Shown: positions 18,300-27,224, counted from the first letter of the stretch. The stretch is 64,000 nt of DNA from Halobacillus aidingensis (GCF_900104185.1 NZ_FNIZ01000003.1:1-64000), one strand, 5' to 3'. A program made the numbers and translations. The notes: generated by a model not told the origin, from the letters alone.

Positions 18300-18593
18300 A
18301 TGTCGAACCAAAATTCAGACAAGGAAAAATACGTAGATCTCCACATAGGGAAACACAATATCTTTTTCAAAAAAACGTACGATATGCTTTATACCATCAA
18401 TGATGTCTTGATCGGATTCTGGTTTCTGATCGGTAGTATCTTCTTTTACTTCGGACATTTGAAAAACTTTGGTGTCACTCTATTTGTTCTTGCAAGTATT
18501 CAAATGCTCATTCGCCCGACGATCCGGCTTGTTCATTACTTTCATATGAAGAAGGTTTACGGAGAGCAATATGACAAAACACACCATTCATAA
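18300..18593 (+). CDS. YrhK-domain membrane protein
   Basis: 97 residues with two hydrophobic segments (about 33-55 and 60-78). It matches the YrhK domain pattern: an N-terminal DLHIGKHNIFFKKTYDMLYTINDVLIGFWFL region and a SIQMLIRPTIRLVHYFHMKK tail. Role unknown; relatives are small membrane proteins in Bacillus. GGAGGTGAGAGG precedes the ATG. It is divergent from agcS and followed by a terminator at 18712. Confidence 0.8.
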   Translation: MSNQNSDKEKYVDLHIGKHNIFFKKTYDMLYTINDVLIGFWFLIGSIFFYFGHLKNFGVTLFVLASIQMLIRPTIRLVHYFHMKKVYGEQYDKTHHS

Positions 18594-18711
18594 CCACCCA
18601 TATATGAGAGGTAGTGAAATTAATTTTCAATCAAGCAAGAACGAAATGATGGGTAAGCAGTATCCATTGTTGTCTGACACTATTAGTCCTGGCCTCCTAT
18701 CACGATAGAAA

Positions 18712-18755
18712 AGCGTAACATCCCCTTTTGAGCGTGGATGTTGCGCTGTTTTAAA
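18712..18755 (+). terminator. Terminator after yrhK
   Basis: AGCGTAACATCC pairs with GGATGTTGCGCT around a 12-base loop and is followed by GTTTTAA. The U-tract is short. Confidence 0.65.
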
Positions 18756-18880
18756 GAGTTTATCATTAAGTGAAAAATGTAATCATAGATAGAATGACTT
18801 ATTTCTCGAAGTCATTTCATATGAATAAAAAAAAACCACGAAATTGTCTTGCAATTCAGAATTCTATGCTATACACTGAA

Positions 18881-18894
18881 TGTAATCGATTACA
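18881..18894 (+). promoter_or_regulatory. LacI operator O1 (autoregulation site)
   Basis: Perfect palindrome TGTAATCGATTACA, identical to the copies at 19960 and 20025. It lies 28 bases before the lacI ATG, just after a possible -10, so binding would repress lacI itself. The central CG is typical of LacI-family operators. Confidence 0.8.
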
Positions 18895-18921
18895 TTGGTG
18901 GTAAGAACAGGAGAATTAGAC

Positions 18922-19941
18922 ATGCCGAAGATGAGTGATGTAGCAAAATTAGCAGGTGTTTCAACCGCAACTGTATCGAGGGTTTTACGAAATCCGGATA
19001 CGGTAACTCCAAGTACGAAGGAGAAAGTGTTGGAAGCTATTAATCAATTGAACTATCAACCGAATATGCTGGCCAGGCATTTTCGAAGAACAGAAACAAA
19101 CACGATTTTGGTTCTTGTTCCGAACATTAGTAACACCGTTTTCTCTGAAATTGTCGGGGGGATTGAAGAGGAAGCAGCACAAAATGGCTACCGTGTATTG
19201 CTTCGTAATACCAATAATCAATTGGAAAATGAATATGCGTCGATTGAACACTTAAAGCAAAGACAGGTCGATGGCATGATTATGCTTTCTCCAAAATTAG
19301 ATGAGGAAACCTTGATTGAAATCAGCCATCAATACCCGATTGTACTCGCAACAGCGCATTTGGAAACCCCTACGATTCCATTTGTATCCATCGACAACGT
19401 AAGAAGCAGTGAAAAAGCAACGGAGCATTTAATACGTCTCGGGCACCGAAGGGTCGCTCATATTTCTGGACCGATGTATTCACTAATTTCTAGAAACCGT
19501 TATGAAGGCTATCAAAATGCAATGAAAAACCATGGACTGAATCCGGAAGATAAGTTTGTACGAGAAGGAGAATTTACTTACGAGTCGGGCTATGAACATA
19601 TGTTGGACCTGCTTTCTCAAAAGGAAGTACCTACCGCAATTTATGCGGCGAGTGATGATATGGCGATTGGTGCGATCAATGCTGCTAATGAGCTTGGGGT
19701 GAAGGTTCCTGAAGATCTTGCGGTTGTTGGATTTGACAATATTAAGTTTGCTTCGATGTTCAACCCATCGTTGACGACGATTGCTCAACCCTTACATGGC
19801 ATGGGACAGCGGTCGATGGAGCTTCTCTTGAAAAAGCTGAATGGGGAAGCGATATCTCAGACGGAGCATGTTCTCCCAGATAAACTAATCATTCGTGATT
19901 CTTGCGGGGCTAAGCACAAAGAAAAACTGTTACCTATGTGA
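18922..19941 (+). CDS. LacI-family transcriptional repressor
   Basis: 339-residue repressor. The N-terminal HTH (MPKMSDVAKLAGVSTATVSRVL) is followed by a hinge helix (NYQPNMLARHFR) and a periplasmic-binding-protein-like sensor domain (FSEIVGGIEEEAAQNGYRVL, then VAHISGPMYSLISRNRYEGY and AIYAASDDMAIGAINAANELG). The start ATG at 18922 is eight bases after AGGAG; a longer frame overlaps the operator and is excluded. It controls the adjoining operon through the palindromes at 19960 and 20025. The inducer is unknown but should be the sugar or sugar acid handled downstream. Confidence 0.95.
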   Translation: MPKMSDVAKLAGVSTATVSRVLRNPDTVTPSTKEKVLEAINQLNYQPNMLARHFRRTETNTILVLVPNISNTVFSEIVGGIEEEAAQNGYRVLLRNTNNQLENEYASIEHLKQRQVDGMIMLSPKLDEETLIEISHQYPIVLATAHLETPTIPFVSIDNVRSSEKATEHLIRLGHRRVAHISGPMYSLISRNRYEGYQNAMKNHGLNPEDKFVREGEFTYESGYEHMLDLLSQKEVPTAIYAASDDMAIGAINAANELGVKVPEDLAVVGFDNIKFASMFNPSLTTIAQPLHGMGQRSMELLLKKLNGEAISQTEHVLPDKLIIRDSCGAKHKEKLLPM

Positions 19942-19959
19942 AAAAAATTTAAGTAAAAA

Positions 19960-19973
19960 TGTAATCGATTACA
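19960..19973 (+). promoter_or_regulatory. LacI operator O2
   Basis: TGTAATCGATTACA, identical to O1 and O3. It lies 18 bases after the lacI stop, 65 bases (about six helical turns) upstream of O3. Confidence 0.8.
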
Positions 19974-20024
19974 AAAATGAGTGAACAGGGAAAGAGGTGG
20001 TGTGATGTTAACTATCTCACAAAA

Positions 20025-20038
20025 TGTAATCGATTACA
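20025..20038 (+). promoter_or_regulatory. LacI operator O3
   Basis: TGTAATCGATTACA, here extended to a 20-bp palindrome AAATGTAATCGATTACATTT. It sits 23 bases ahead of the isomerase gene start. Confidence 0.8.
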
Positions 20039-20060
20039 TTTATAATAAAAGGAGTGGTTG

Positions 20061-20828
20061 ATGATGACGAACATACCTGTTGCGCTTCAAATGTTTACAT
20101 TACGAAAAGAGAGTGAGAAGGACTTCAAGGGTGTATTGGAAAAGGTTGCGGACATTGGATTTGATGGGGTGGAATTTGCAGGATATGGAGGTTACCAACC
20201 AACCGAACTCAAGAGTCTGATTGATCATTTAGGGATCAAGGCAGCATCCAGTCACATTCCCCTTCCTGCGTTAGAAAATGAATTGGAAAAAGTAATTGAA
20301 ACTCAAAAGATTCTGGGAAGTAAACACATCGTGTGCCCTCATCTGCCGCCGGAAAGAAGGACAGATGAAGATTACCATCGTCTCGTCTCCATTTTAAATG
20401 AAGCAGGACACCGTTCTTCGGAAGAAGGCATCAGCCTGTCCTATCACAACCATGATTTTGAATTACACCCGATGAAAGATGGCCGCACACCGCTGGAATT
20501 TCTCCTGTCGGAAACAAATCCTGGATGGGTGAAAGCGGAGTTTGATATTTACTGGTTAACGAAAGCGGATGAGTCTCCTCAAGCATGGTTGGATCAGTTT
20601 AAGGGCCGTACACCTCTCGTTCATTTGAAAGACATGACCACAGACGGCGAACAGTTCTTCGCAGAATTAGGCACAGGCGGGGTAGATGTCGAAGGCGTTT
20701 TAGAAAAAGGTGCAGCGAACGAAGTGGAATGGTGGGTCGTGGAACAGGACCAGTCGAAAGGATCTGCCTTGGAGAGCATACAAAAGAGTTTTCGCTATCT
20801 ACAAAGTCAAAACGTTACATCTATTTAA
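20061..20828 (+). CDS. Sugar phosphate isomerase/epimerase, xylose-isomerase-like TIM barrel
   Basis: About 255 residues of the AP-endonuclease-2/IolE-type TIM barrel, cytoplasmic. Metal-ligand regions are visible: SYHNHDFEL near residue 137, VKAEFDIYWL near 165, HLKDM near 198, and EQDQSKG near the end. Enzymes of this fold isomerise, epimerise or dehydrate sugars and inositols, so the reaction cannot be fixed. Two ATG codons follow AAAGGAG; the first, at 20061, is six bases away. First structural gene of the LacI-controlled operon, next to an ABC importer and two Gfo/Idh oxidoreductases. That set is typical of pathways that handle keto-sugars or sugar acids through an oxidised intermediate. 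Confidence 0.87.
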   Translation: MMTNIPVALQMFTLRKESEKDFKGVLEKVADIGFDGVEFAGYGGYQPTELKSLIDHLGIKAASSHIPLPALENELEKVIETQKILGSKHIVCPHLPPERRTDEDYHRLVSILNEAGHRSSEEGISLSYHNHDFELHPMKDGRTPLEFLLSETNPGWVKAEFDIYWLTKADESPQAWLDQFKGRTPLVHLKDMTTDGEQFFAELGTGGVDVEGVLEKGAANEVEWWVVEQDQSKGSALESIQKSFRYLQSQNVTSI

Positions 20829-20853
20829 TTTCAAGTAAAAAGGAGCGGTTACT

Positions 20854-22122
20854 TTGAAAAAAATATGTAGTTTGATGATGCTTGGCTTGTTACTCGTATT
20901 GGCAGCATGCGGGGGAGATTCCTCAAGCAATGCAGGTGGAAGTGAGAAAAAGGTTCTTGAATTCTGGCATATCGACCCTGGTGAGAAAGAAAAAATCTAT
21001 GAAGAAGCGGTAGAGAGGTTTGAAGAGAAAAATCCGGATGTCGATGTAAAAGTGTTAAGAATTCCGAATGATGCTTATAAGCAGAAGCTTTCTGTTGCGA
21101 TGTCTGGTGGAAATCCTCCTGATGTTTTCCATAGCTGGGGTGGCGGATGGTTGAAGCAGTTTGTCGATCAGGACAAAGTGATGGACGTTACGGAAGATAT
21201 CGAACCATCTAAATTCAATGAACTGGCCCTTGCGAATGGGACATTTGATGACAAGGTTTACGGGCTTCCATTAGGACTCTCTATTGATGTTGTTTTCTAT
21301 AATAAAGAAATCTTTGAAAAGTACGGTCTGGAAGAGCCGGAAACGTATGAAGAATGGCTGACCATCATTGATACATTGAATGAAAATGAAATTATTCCAA
21401 TTGCTTTAGCCAACAAGACTAAATGGCCGGGTGCGTATTACCTGATGAACTTCGCAAGTCGGATTGCTGGTCCAGAACTTTTTGACAGCGCTTTCAATCG
21501 TGAAGGGAAAGGATTCGATGATGAAGCGTATGTACAAGCAGGAGAGTACATACAGGAAATGGTTAAGAAAGATGCCTTTAATGAAGGATTTAACGGTGTA
21601 CCTTACGATGAAGGGACAGGCAGACAGCTCTTGTACTCTGGACAGGCAGCCATGATGGACATGACCATCTCCTTCTTGAACAACGTACGTAGTGAAGCCC
21701 CTGATTTTGAAGAAAAATTAGATTTCTTCGTCTTCCCGAAAGTTGAAGGCGGCCAAGGGGACCAAACACATGTAGGTGCAGCGACAGGCCCGGTCTGGTC
21801 AGCAGCGAAAAACACAGAACACCCTGAACTTGCGAAAGAACTAATGAAAGAATTGACAAGTGAAGAAACCGCGCGCAATTATACGGATCGCACCGGATCA
21901 CTGACAGCCGTTAGCGGAGTCGTTCCAACCGATGATTTCACAAGCCAGTTCTATGATGTCGTCGAACAGGCAACACATCTGCAAATGCCTTATGATCAGA
22001 CACTTCCACCGGAACTTGCTGAGCTTCACAAGGATACGACACAGGCAATTTTTGGTTTGGATATGACACCAGAAGAAGCGGCGAAACAGATGGAGGAAAA
22101 AGCTCAGGAAGAACTGGAATAA
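20854..22122 (+). CDS. Sugar ABC transporter substrate-binding lipoprotein (family 1)
   Basis: 422-residue extracellular solute-binding protein of the CUT1 type. The lipobox VLAACGG places the lipidated Cys at residue 19. A short Gly/Ser linker is followed by VLEFWHIDPGEKEKIYEEAV, the PNDAYKQKLSVAMSGGNPPDVF motif common to maltose/oligosaccharide-binding proteins, and VPTDDF near the end. Start is TTG at 20854 after AGGAG. It feeds the two permeases downstream. No ATPase gene is in the operon, so a shared MsmX-type ATPase encoded elsewhere is likely, as in other Bacillaceae. Confidence 0.92.
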   Translation: MKKICSLMMLGLLLVLAACGGDSSSNAGGSEKKVLEFWHIDPGEKEKIYEEAVERFEEKNPDVDVKVLRIPNDAYKQKLSVAMSGGNPPDVFHSWGGGWLKQFVDQDKVMDVTEDIEPSKFNELALANGTFDDKVYGLPLGLSIDVVFYNKEIFEKYGLEEPETYEEWLTIIDTLNENEIIPIALANKTKWPGAYYLMNFASRIAGPELFDSAFNREGKGFDDEAYVQAGEYIQEMVKKDAFNEGFNGVPYDEGTGRQLLYSGQAAMMDMTISFLNNVRSEAPDFEEKLDFFVFPKVEGGQGDQTHVGAATGPVWSAAKNTEHPELAKELMKELTSEETARNYTDRTGSLTAVSGVVPTDDFTSQFYDVVEQATHLQMPYDQTLPPELAELHKDTTQAIFGLDMTPEEAAKQMEEKAQEELE

Positions 22123-22167
22123 AGGAGGGGGCTTTCCCCTCCTCCTATCAATGGAAGGAGAGATCAT

Positions 22168-23115
22168 GTGCAAACACTTGTGAATAAAATGGCGCGATCA
22201 CGAACGATGTCGAAGTCAAAGACCAAAAGTACGAACGTCAAGTTCAGAGATGCGCTTACCATCCTGCTTTTCATTGCTCCTGCTTTCATCGTTTATGCGG
22301 TGTACGTTCTTTATCCGATTTTCTCCACGTTCCGGTATAGTCTTCATGCGTGGGATGGAATGAGTGAGATGACGTTTGTGGGCTTCGCCAATTACATTCA
22401 ACTGTTTCAGGATGCAGTTTTTTGGACTTCATTAACCAATAATGCCTGGGTCGTGATCGTATCAGTTTTTGTACAAATTCCCTTAGGACTTTTAATGGCA
22501 TTAATGTTATTTGCCCCGATCAAAGGCATTCGTTTTATGAGCAGTGTTTACTTTTTCCCTTTTCTCATGTCAACGGTCGCAATCGGACTGTTATGGGTGC
22601 TCATGTATGATCCGATCAACGGAATCATCAATCAATTGGTCACGCTCTTAGGCTTTGAAAGTGTCTCCTGGTTAAGTCAGGCAGATACCGCTATGTTTGC
22701 CGTTTTGCTTGTTGTTGTCTGGCAGTTCGCCCCTTTCTATATGATTCTATTTAAAGCTGCGATTGTCGGCATTCCGGAAGAATTGTATGAAGCAGCGAAA
22801 ATGGATGGAGCGAATGCGTTGACGAAATTCATTCATATTACTTTACCTATGCTCATGCCTACCATCGTAAGCTCATCGATTCTAGCGATCGTTGGATCAT
22901 TAAAAGCTTTTGATATCTTCTATATCATGACGGGCGGCGGGCCAAACCACGGCACGGAATTAATGGGAACATATATGTTCAAACAGGCCTTTATCAATTT
23001 CAATATGGGCTATGCAAGCGCCATCGCTTTCCTGATGTTCTTTATCGCTTTAGTCGTCACGATCATCATTCAAATGCTGGACTTTTATCGTAAAAAGAGA
23101 GGAGCGTATTCATGA
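22168..23115 (+). CDS. Sugar ABC transporter permease (MalF-like)
   Basis: 315-residue permease with six membrane segments after a basic N-terminal tail. The family pattern FIAPAFIVYAVYVLYPIFSTF and FVGFANYIQLF is clear. The EAA loop EELYEAAKMDGANALTKFIHITLPML lies near residues 208-235. The GTG start is seven bases after AGGAG. The last codons overlap the next permease by four bases (ATGA), giving coupled translation. Confidence 0.92.
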   Translation: MQTLVNKMARSRTMSKSKTKSTNVKFRDALTILLFIAPAFIVYAVYVLYPIFSTFRYSLHAWDGMSEMTFVGFANYIQLFQDAVFWTSLTNNAWVVIVSVFVQIPLGLLMALMLFAPIKGIRFMSSVYFFPFLMSTVAIGLLWVLMYDPINGIINQLVTLLGFESVSWLSQADTAMFAVLLVVVWQFAPFYMILFKAAIVGIPEELYEAAKMDGANALTKFIHITLPMLMPTIVSSSILAIVGSLKAFDIFYIMTGGGPNHGTELMGTYMFKQAFINFNMGYASAIAFLMFFIALVVTIIIQMLDFYRKKRGAYS

Positions 23116-23933
23116 CAGCTACATTTAAGAAAATCCCCCTGTATGTAATTGCATTGCTGCTGCTCGTTTTCACTGGTTTCCCTTTTCTTTACATGTTGTC
23201 GACAGCTTTGAAAGATCAGTCAAGCTTTTTTGAGGCCCCTTTCTCTTTCTTTACGTCATTTAACCTTGAAAATTTCGCCTCGGTTTTTGAAATGGGGTTA
23301 ACCCGCTACTTTTTCAATAGTATCTTAATCAGCTTCCTTGCAGTCATCATAGTCATGTTTATCGCTTCCCTTGCCAGTTACCCGCTAAGCCGTATGAAAT
23401 TCAAATTTAACCGTGTGTTATTTCTGATTTTCATCTCTGGGATGATGCTGCCGATTCATGCAACATTGATCCCTATATTCAAACTTACGGAAAACATTGG
23501 TCTCTACGATACATTGTGGGCTCTGCTTGGTCCATACATTGCCTTTAGTTTACCGATCTCCATCTTTATTTTGACGCAGTTCATGCAGGAGATTCCAAAG
23601 TCGCTCGAAGAAGCAGCAAAGATGGATGGATGTACACATTTCGGTGTATTCTGGCGGGTCATTCTTCCGATGCTGACTCCCGCTCTGATGACCGTGTTGA
23701 TCTATAACTTCATCCACTTATGGAATGAATTCATTTTTGCTTTAGTGCTCATCTCCAGTCCTGAAAGTATGACTCTTCCCCTTGGGCTCCAGGATTTCAG
23801 AGGCGAATTTTCCGTCAACATCCCAGGTCTCATGGCAGCGTTAACACTTGCCAGCCTGCCAATCCTTATGATTTATCTTTTCTCCCAGGAAAAAGTGGTT
23901 AAAGGACTGGCGGGAGGAGCAGTAAAAGAATAG
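23112..23933 (+). CDS. Sugar ABC transporter permease (MalG-like)
   Basis: 273-residue partner permease. N-terminal YVIALLLLVFTGFPFLYMLSTALK, conserved NSILISFLAV, and EAA loop KSLEEAAKMDGCTHFGVFWRVILP near residues 160-183 identify the MalG group. It overlaps the previous gene by four bases and is followed after 18 bases by the first Gfo/Idh gene without a terminator. Confidence 0.92.
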   Translation: MTATFKKIPLYVIALLLLVFTGFPFLYMLSTALKDQSSFFEAPFSFFTSFNLENFASVFEMGLTRYFFNSILISFLAVIIVMFIASLASYPLSRMKFKFNRVLFLIFISGMMLPIHATLIPIFKLTENIGLYDTLWALLGPYIAFSLPISIFILTQFMQEIPKSLEEAAKMDGCTHFGVFWRVILPMLTPALMTVLIYNFIHLWNEFIFALVLISSPESMTLPLGLQDFRGEFSVNIPGLMAALTLASLPILMIYLFSQEKVVKGLAGGAVKE

Positions 23934-23951
23934 AAAAGAGAGGTGTCTTTA

Positions 23952-25031
23952 GTGAAACCCCTGAACATTGGTGTCGTCGGGTGCGGTCACATCAGCGATA
24001 TCTATTTTAAAAATAGCGCGATCCATTCAACTTTCAATATTGTCGCATGTGCCGACCTTGACGATAAACTAGCTGAAAAGAAAGCAGATCTCTATCACAT
24101 TTCAAACGTTTCCGTTGAAGAAATGATGAGCCGGCCGGATATCGACCTGATCGTCAACTTAACTCCACCAGCGGCTCATGCGGAAGTCACATTAAATGCT
24201 TTAAACCATAACAAACATGTGTACAGTGAAAAACCTTTGGCTGTCGATTTAGAAGACGGTCGCAAAATCATAGAGTTGGCAGAAGAGAAAAACTTACAAG
24301 TGGGTGTAGCGCCGGATACTTTCCTTGGTGCAGGCATCCAAACATGCCAGGACTTGATTACAGAAGGTGCAATTGGAACACCAACAGCAGGGTCTGCGTT
24401 TTTGCTTAAACTAGGTCCTGAAAGCTGGCACGAAAACCCGGAGTTCTTTTATCAAAAAGGCGGAGGTCCTCTCTTCGATATGGGCCCCTATTATTTAACA
24501 ACTCTTGTTCAATTGCTGGGTCCGATCCAATCCGTCATGGCGATTGCTAAAACGAACCCAGCAGAAAGAAGAATACTTACAGGCTCCAAAAAGGGAACCA
24601 AGCTGAATGTGGAGACCCCGACGCATTACTCCGGGATCTTACAATTTGAAAAAGGTCCTGTAGTTACGATGACGATGAGTTTTGACGTCCCAGCAACAGA
24701 TACTCCTCTGATTGAGATTTATGGAGAGACAGGGACGTTGAAAGTGCCGGATCCTAACACCTTTGGTGGTCCTGTATTTATGAAGAAGAAGGATGACGAG
24801 CAATGGACAGAGGTCGAATTAACCCATCCGTTTTCCGAGAACAGTAGAGGGTTGGGCATCGCTGAAATGGTAGACGCGATTCAGCACCAAACGTCATTTA
24901 AAGTGAATGGAAGACAGGCCCTGCATGTGTTGGAAGCGATGCACGCCTTCCACGCATCCTCAGAATCGGGGAAACAAATTCAATTACAAAGCTCTGGAAT
25001 GCTATCAACATTACTCGAAACGAAAGGATGA
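23952..25031 (+). CDS. Gfo/Idh/MocA-family oxidoreductase (first of a pair)
   Basis: About 359 residues. N-terminal Rossmann fold with GVVGCGHIS (NAD(P) binding) near residue 7 and the family's EKP motif (HVYSEKPLAVDL), then a Gfo/Idh C-terminal domain. The likely start is GTG at 23952, eight bases after AGAGGTG; a GTG nine bases earlier lies in the ribosome binding site. Such enzymes oxidise or reduce a hydroxyl of a sugar, inositol or sugar acid. Pairing with a second Gfo/Idh enzyme and a TIM-barrel isomerase suggests a redox isomerisation route, which is inference from context. Confidence 0.9.
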   Translation: MKPLNIGVVGCGHISDIYFKNSAIHSTFNIVACADLDDKLAEKKADLYHISNVSVEEMMSRPDIDLIVNLTPPAAHAEVTLNALNHNKHVYSEKPLAVDLEDGRKIIELAEEKNLQVGVAPDTFLGAGIQTCQDLITEGAIGTPTAGSAFLLKLGPESWHENPEFFYQKGGGPLFDMGPYYLTTLVQLLGPIQSVMAIAKTNPAERRILTGSKKGTKLNVETPTHYSGILQFEKGPVVTMTMSFDVPATDTPLIEIYGETGTLKVPDPNTFGGPVFMKKKDDEQWTEVELTHPFSENSRGLGIAEMVDAIQHQTSFKVNGRQALHVLEAMHAFHASSESGKQIQLQSSGMLSTLLETKG

Positions 25032-25038
25032 TAATCGT

Positions 25039-26088
25039 ATGGGAAATTTTAAAGTAGGTGTCATTGGTTGTGGAAGTATTGCGCAGAAACGCCATTTACC
25101 TGAATACCAGGCAAACGAGAATGTAGAAATTGTGGCGGTTTGTGATGTAGTTGAAAGTAGAGCAGAAGAAATGGCGCAAAAATATGGAGCCAAAGCATAC
25201 ACCGACTATAAAGAAGTGTTGAAACTGGAAGAAGTCGATGCGATTAGCGTCTGTCTGCCGAACTATTTACACGCCTCAGTTACCATAGATGCATTGAACG
25301 AAGGTAAACACGTACTTTGTGAAAAACCAATGGCGGTATCTTTAGAAGAAGCTCAGGCTATGAACCATGCTGCCGAATGGAATCAGAAAACCTTGATGAT
25401 CGCTCACAATCAACGTTTTGTTTCCTCCCACCAAAAGGCGAAAACTATCATTGAAAACGGCAACCTAGGCAACATTTACAGCTTCCGAACGACTTTTGGA
25501 CACGGTGGACCTGAAAACTGGAGCATTGACGGCGCGTCCAGCTGGTTTTTTGATAAAGAGAAAGCCTTCGTCGGAGCAATGGGTGACCTCGGCGTACATA
25601 AAGCGGATCTCATCCGTTATTTGTTAGGAGACGTATCTGAAATAGGGGCCTTCGTCCAAACCTCTGCCAAAGAAAACACAGACGTTGATGACAATGCTGT
25701 CTGCATTTTGAAAATGGATTCAGGTTTGATCGGTACTTTAACAGCGAGTTGGTCTTACGTCTCAGGCAATGATAACTCTACCGTAATCTATGGAGAAAAG
25801 GGTATGATGGAGCTGGAAAACGATCCAGATTACTCGCTGAAAGTCACCTATAAAAATGGAGAAAGCGTCCATTATAGCTTGGATAAGATTCAAACGAATG
25901 AAGCAGGTGGACAAACGACTACTCATGTGATTGATCACTTTGTTGAATCAGTACTAAATGAACGCCCTCCATTGATTACTGGGGAGGAAGGGATGAAGTC
26001 ATTGCAGGTGATTTTGTCCGCTTTGGAGGCGAATGAAACGAAGCAGATGATAAAAGTGTCTAGTGGGAATGTTTCATTCAGTACCTGA
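25039..26088 (+). CDS. Gfo/Idh/MocA-family oxidoreductase (second of a pair)
   Basis: 349 residues starting MGNFKVGVIGCGSIAQ, with the nucleotide-binding glycine motif at residues 7-14, CEKPMAVSLEEA near 95, and a C-terminal substrate domain including GAMGDLGVHKADLIRYLLG near 180. The GVHKAD stretch carries the candidate catalytic His/Lys region of the family. The frame continues upstream into the first oxidoreductase gene, but the ATG at 25039 fits the family and is chosen although its AAAGGAT site is weak. It is only distantly similar to its neighbour, so the two probably act on different intermediates. Last gene of the LacI operon. Confidence 0.9.
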   Translation: MGNFKVGVIGCGSIAQKRHLPEYQANENVEIVAVCDVVESRAEEMAQKYGAKAYTDYKEVLKLEEVDAISVCLPNYLHASVTIDALNEGKHVLCEKPMAVSLEEAQAMNHAAEWNQKTLMIAHNQRFVSSHQKAKTIIENGNLGNIYSFRTTFGHGGPENWSIDGASSWFFDKEKAFVGAMGDLGVHKADLIRYLLGDVSEIGAFVQTSAKENTDVDDNAVCILKMDSGLIGTLTASWSYVSGNDNSTVIYGEKGMMELENDPDYSLKVTYKNGESVHYSLDKIQTNEAGGQTTTHVIDHFVESVLNERPPLITGEEGMKSLQVILSALEANETKQMIKVSSGNVSFST

Positions 26089-26138
26089 ACCACCCTTTAA
26101 GTGGAATTGAGAGAGGGGTTTACTGGTGTAATATGAAC

Positions 26139-26172
26139 AAAGCGCAACCCACTTGATAGGTTGCGCTTTACT
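26139..26172. terminator. Bidirectional terminator between convergent genes
   Basis: AAAGCGCAACC pairs with GGTTGCGCTTT. A-rich and T-rich ends on both sides let it serve the sugar operon and the nucleosidase gene. Confidence 0.82.
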
Positions 26173-26179
26173 TGTTTAT

Positions 26180-27055
26180 TTAGTTTTTCTTAGAAATATA
26201 CTTTTTCACAACTTCATAGACATAGTCCTGGTTCGCTTCCGCCGTGTCTGGATTATATTCTCCATCATTCGTTTTATTATTGGATAAAATGCGAACGCCT
26301 AGGTAAGGTACATCATAAGCTTTGGCAATCTGTGCGCCAGCGGCTCCTTCCATCTCTTCAACAGAAGTTCCGAAGTTTTCATGGAACCATTGGATGCGGT
26401 CGACTTCATTGTTCCAGACGTCTGCAGAACCAATTGTACCCTCTACGACTTTTCCTTCTTCGTGAGTATTCTTGACGGCTTTTGCTGCTTTCAGCAATAC
26501 CTTGTCTCCTTCAAAATAACGGATGTTTTCCGCATCAGGGTCTTCACCGGCACTGCCTTCTGATGCCATAAGGTCCATTGGAATCCACTCTTTAGGGGCA
26601 ATGCCTTCTCCATCTTCTCTATGTCCTGTTTTTAGTGACCCAATGTTGACGGTTCTTTCTCCTAAGACGATATCAAACACATGCAAATCAGGATCGTGAC
26701 CGCCGGATGTTCCTTGGTTGATGATGGCAGCCGGGTCGAATTTTTCTATAGCGATCGCTGTAGCGGCGGCTGTATTTTCCATGCCTTTACCTGTTTTCAT
26801 GACAATCACAGGATAATCATCGACTTTCCCTTTATAAAAAACAAAGTTTCCGGATGTTTCTTCTTCTACATCCTCAAGCTTTGCTGCGAAATTTTCTGCT
26901 TCAATAGGCATCGGGCCCTGGATAAGGATCGGTTGCTTTTCCTGTTCGTTTTCTTCAGCAGATGCTTCACTCTCAGTAGAATTCTGGCACCCTGTCAGGA
27001 AAGAAAAGAATAGAGTGATAAATAGTAAGAATGCGCTGGTACGAATGTTTTTCAT
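26180..27055 (-). CDS. Exported lipoprotein nucleosidase, MTA/SAH-nucleosidase (PNP_UDP_1) fold
   Basis: 291 residues. The signal peptide ends in FLTGC with the lipidated Cys at residue 23, so the enzyme should face the outside, tethered to the membrane. The nucleosidase core shows the glycine loop TGKGMENTAAATAIAIE, INQGTSGGHDPDLHVFDIVLGE, and the ribose-binding VEEMEGAAGAQIAKAY. Where MTA/SAH nucleosidases have the catalytic Asp in the RAISD motif, this protein has RILSN, with Asn at residue 259. In trimeric purine nucleoside phosphorylases an Asn in the base site favours guanine and hypoxanthine. The ATG at 27055 follows GGGAGAG. A guanine-type riboswitch with terminator lies upstream. Specificity for guanosine or inosine is an inference from these two features. 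Confidence 0.85.
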   Translation of the reverse strand: MKNIRTSAFLLFITLFFSFLTGCQNSTESEASAEENEQEKQPILIQGPMPIEAENFAAKLEDVEEETSGNFVFYKGKVDDYPVIVMKTGKGMENTAAATAIAIEKFDPAAIINQGTSGGHDPDLHVFDIVLGERTVNIGSLKTGHREDGEGIAPKEWIPMDLMASEGSAGEDPDAENIRYFEGDKVLLKAAKAVKNTHEEGKVVEGTIGSADVWNNEVDRIQWFHENFGTSVEEMEGAAGAQIAKAYDVPYLGVRILSNNKTNDGEYNPDTAEANQDYVYEVVKKYISKKN

Positions 27056-27112
27056 GAGTAGCTCTCCCTTGATGTAGTACTCAATCACATCGGTGTACTT
27101 CATTTCTCCCAA

Positions 27113-27153
27113 ATAAAAAAGCCTGAAAAGGAGATGTTCTACCTTTCAGACTA
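27113..27153 (-). terminator. Riboswitch expression platform: terminator
   Basis: On the minus strand AGTCTGAAAGG pairs with CCTTTTCAGGCT, followed by TTTTTT. The 5' arm overlaps GTAGTCT, which can instead pair with AGACTAC at the 3' edge of the aptamer. The terminator and antiterminator are therefore mutually exclusive, as in xpt-type off switches. Confidence 0.8.
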
Positions 27154-27224
27154 CAAAAAGTCAAAGCATGAGTTAGCGGCATCGCTAAAAATGGCTGCTT
27201 CTGTCCCGCAGCTTTATTGCTTTA

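Larger units (their letters stand above)
18594..18921 (+). other. Intergenic region between yrhK and the lacI gene
   Basis: It holds a terminator at 18712-18755, a possible -10 (TATACA at 18870) with TTGCAA at 18849 fifteen bases upstream, and a LacI operator at 18881-18894. No coding frame or RNA structure beyond these is recognised. Confidence 0.5.
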
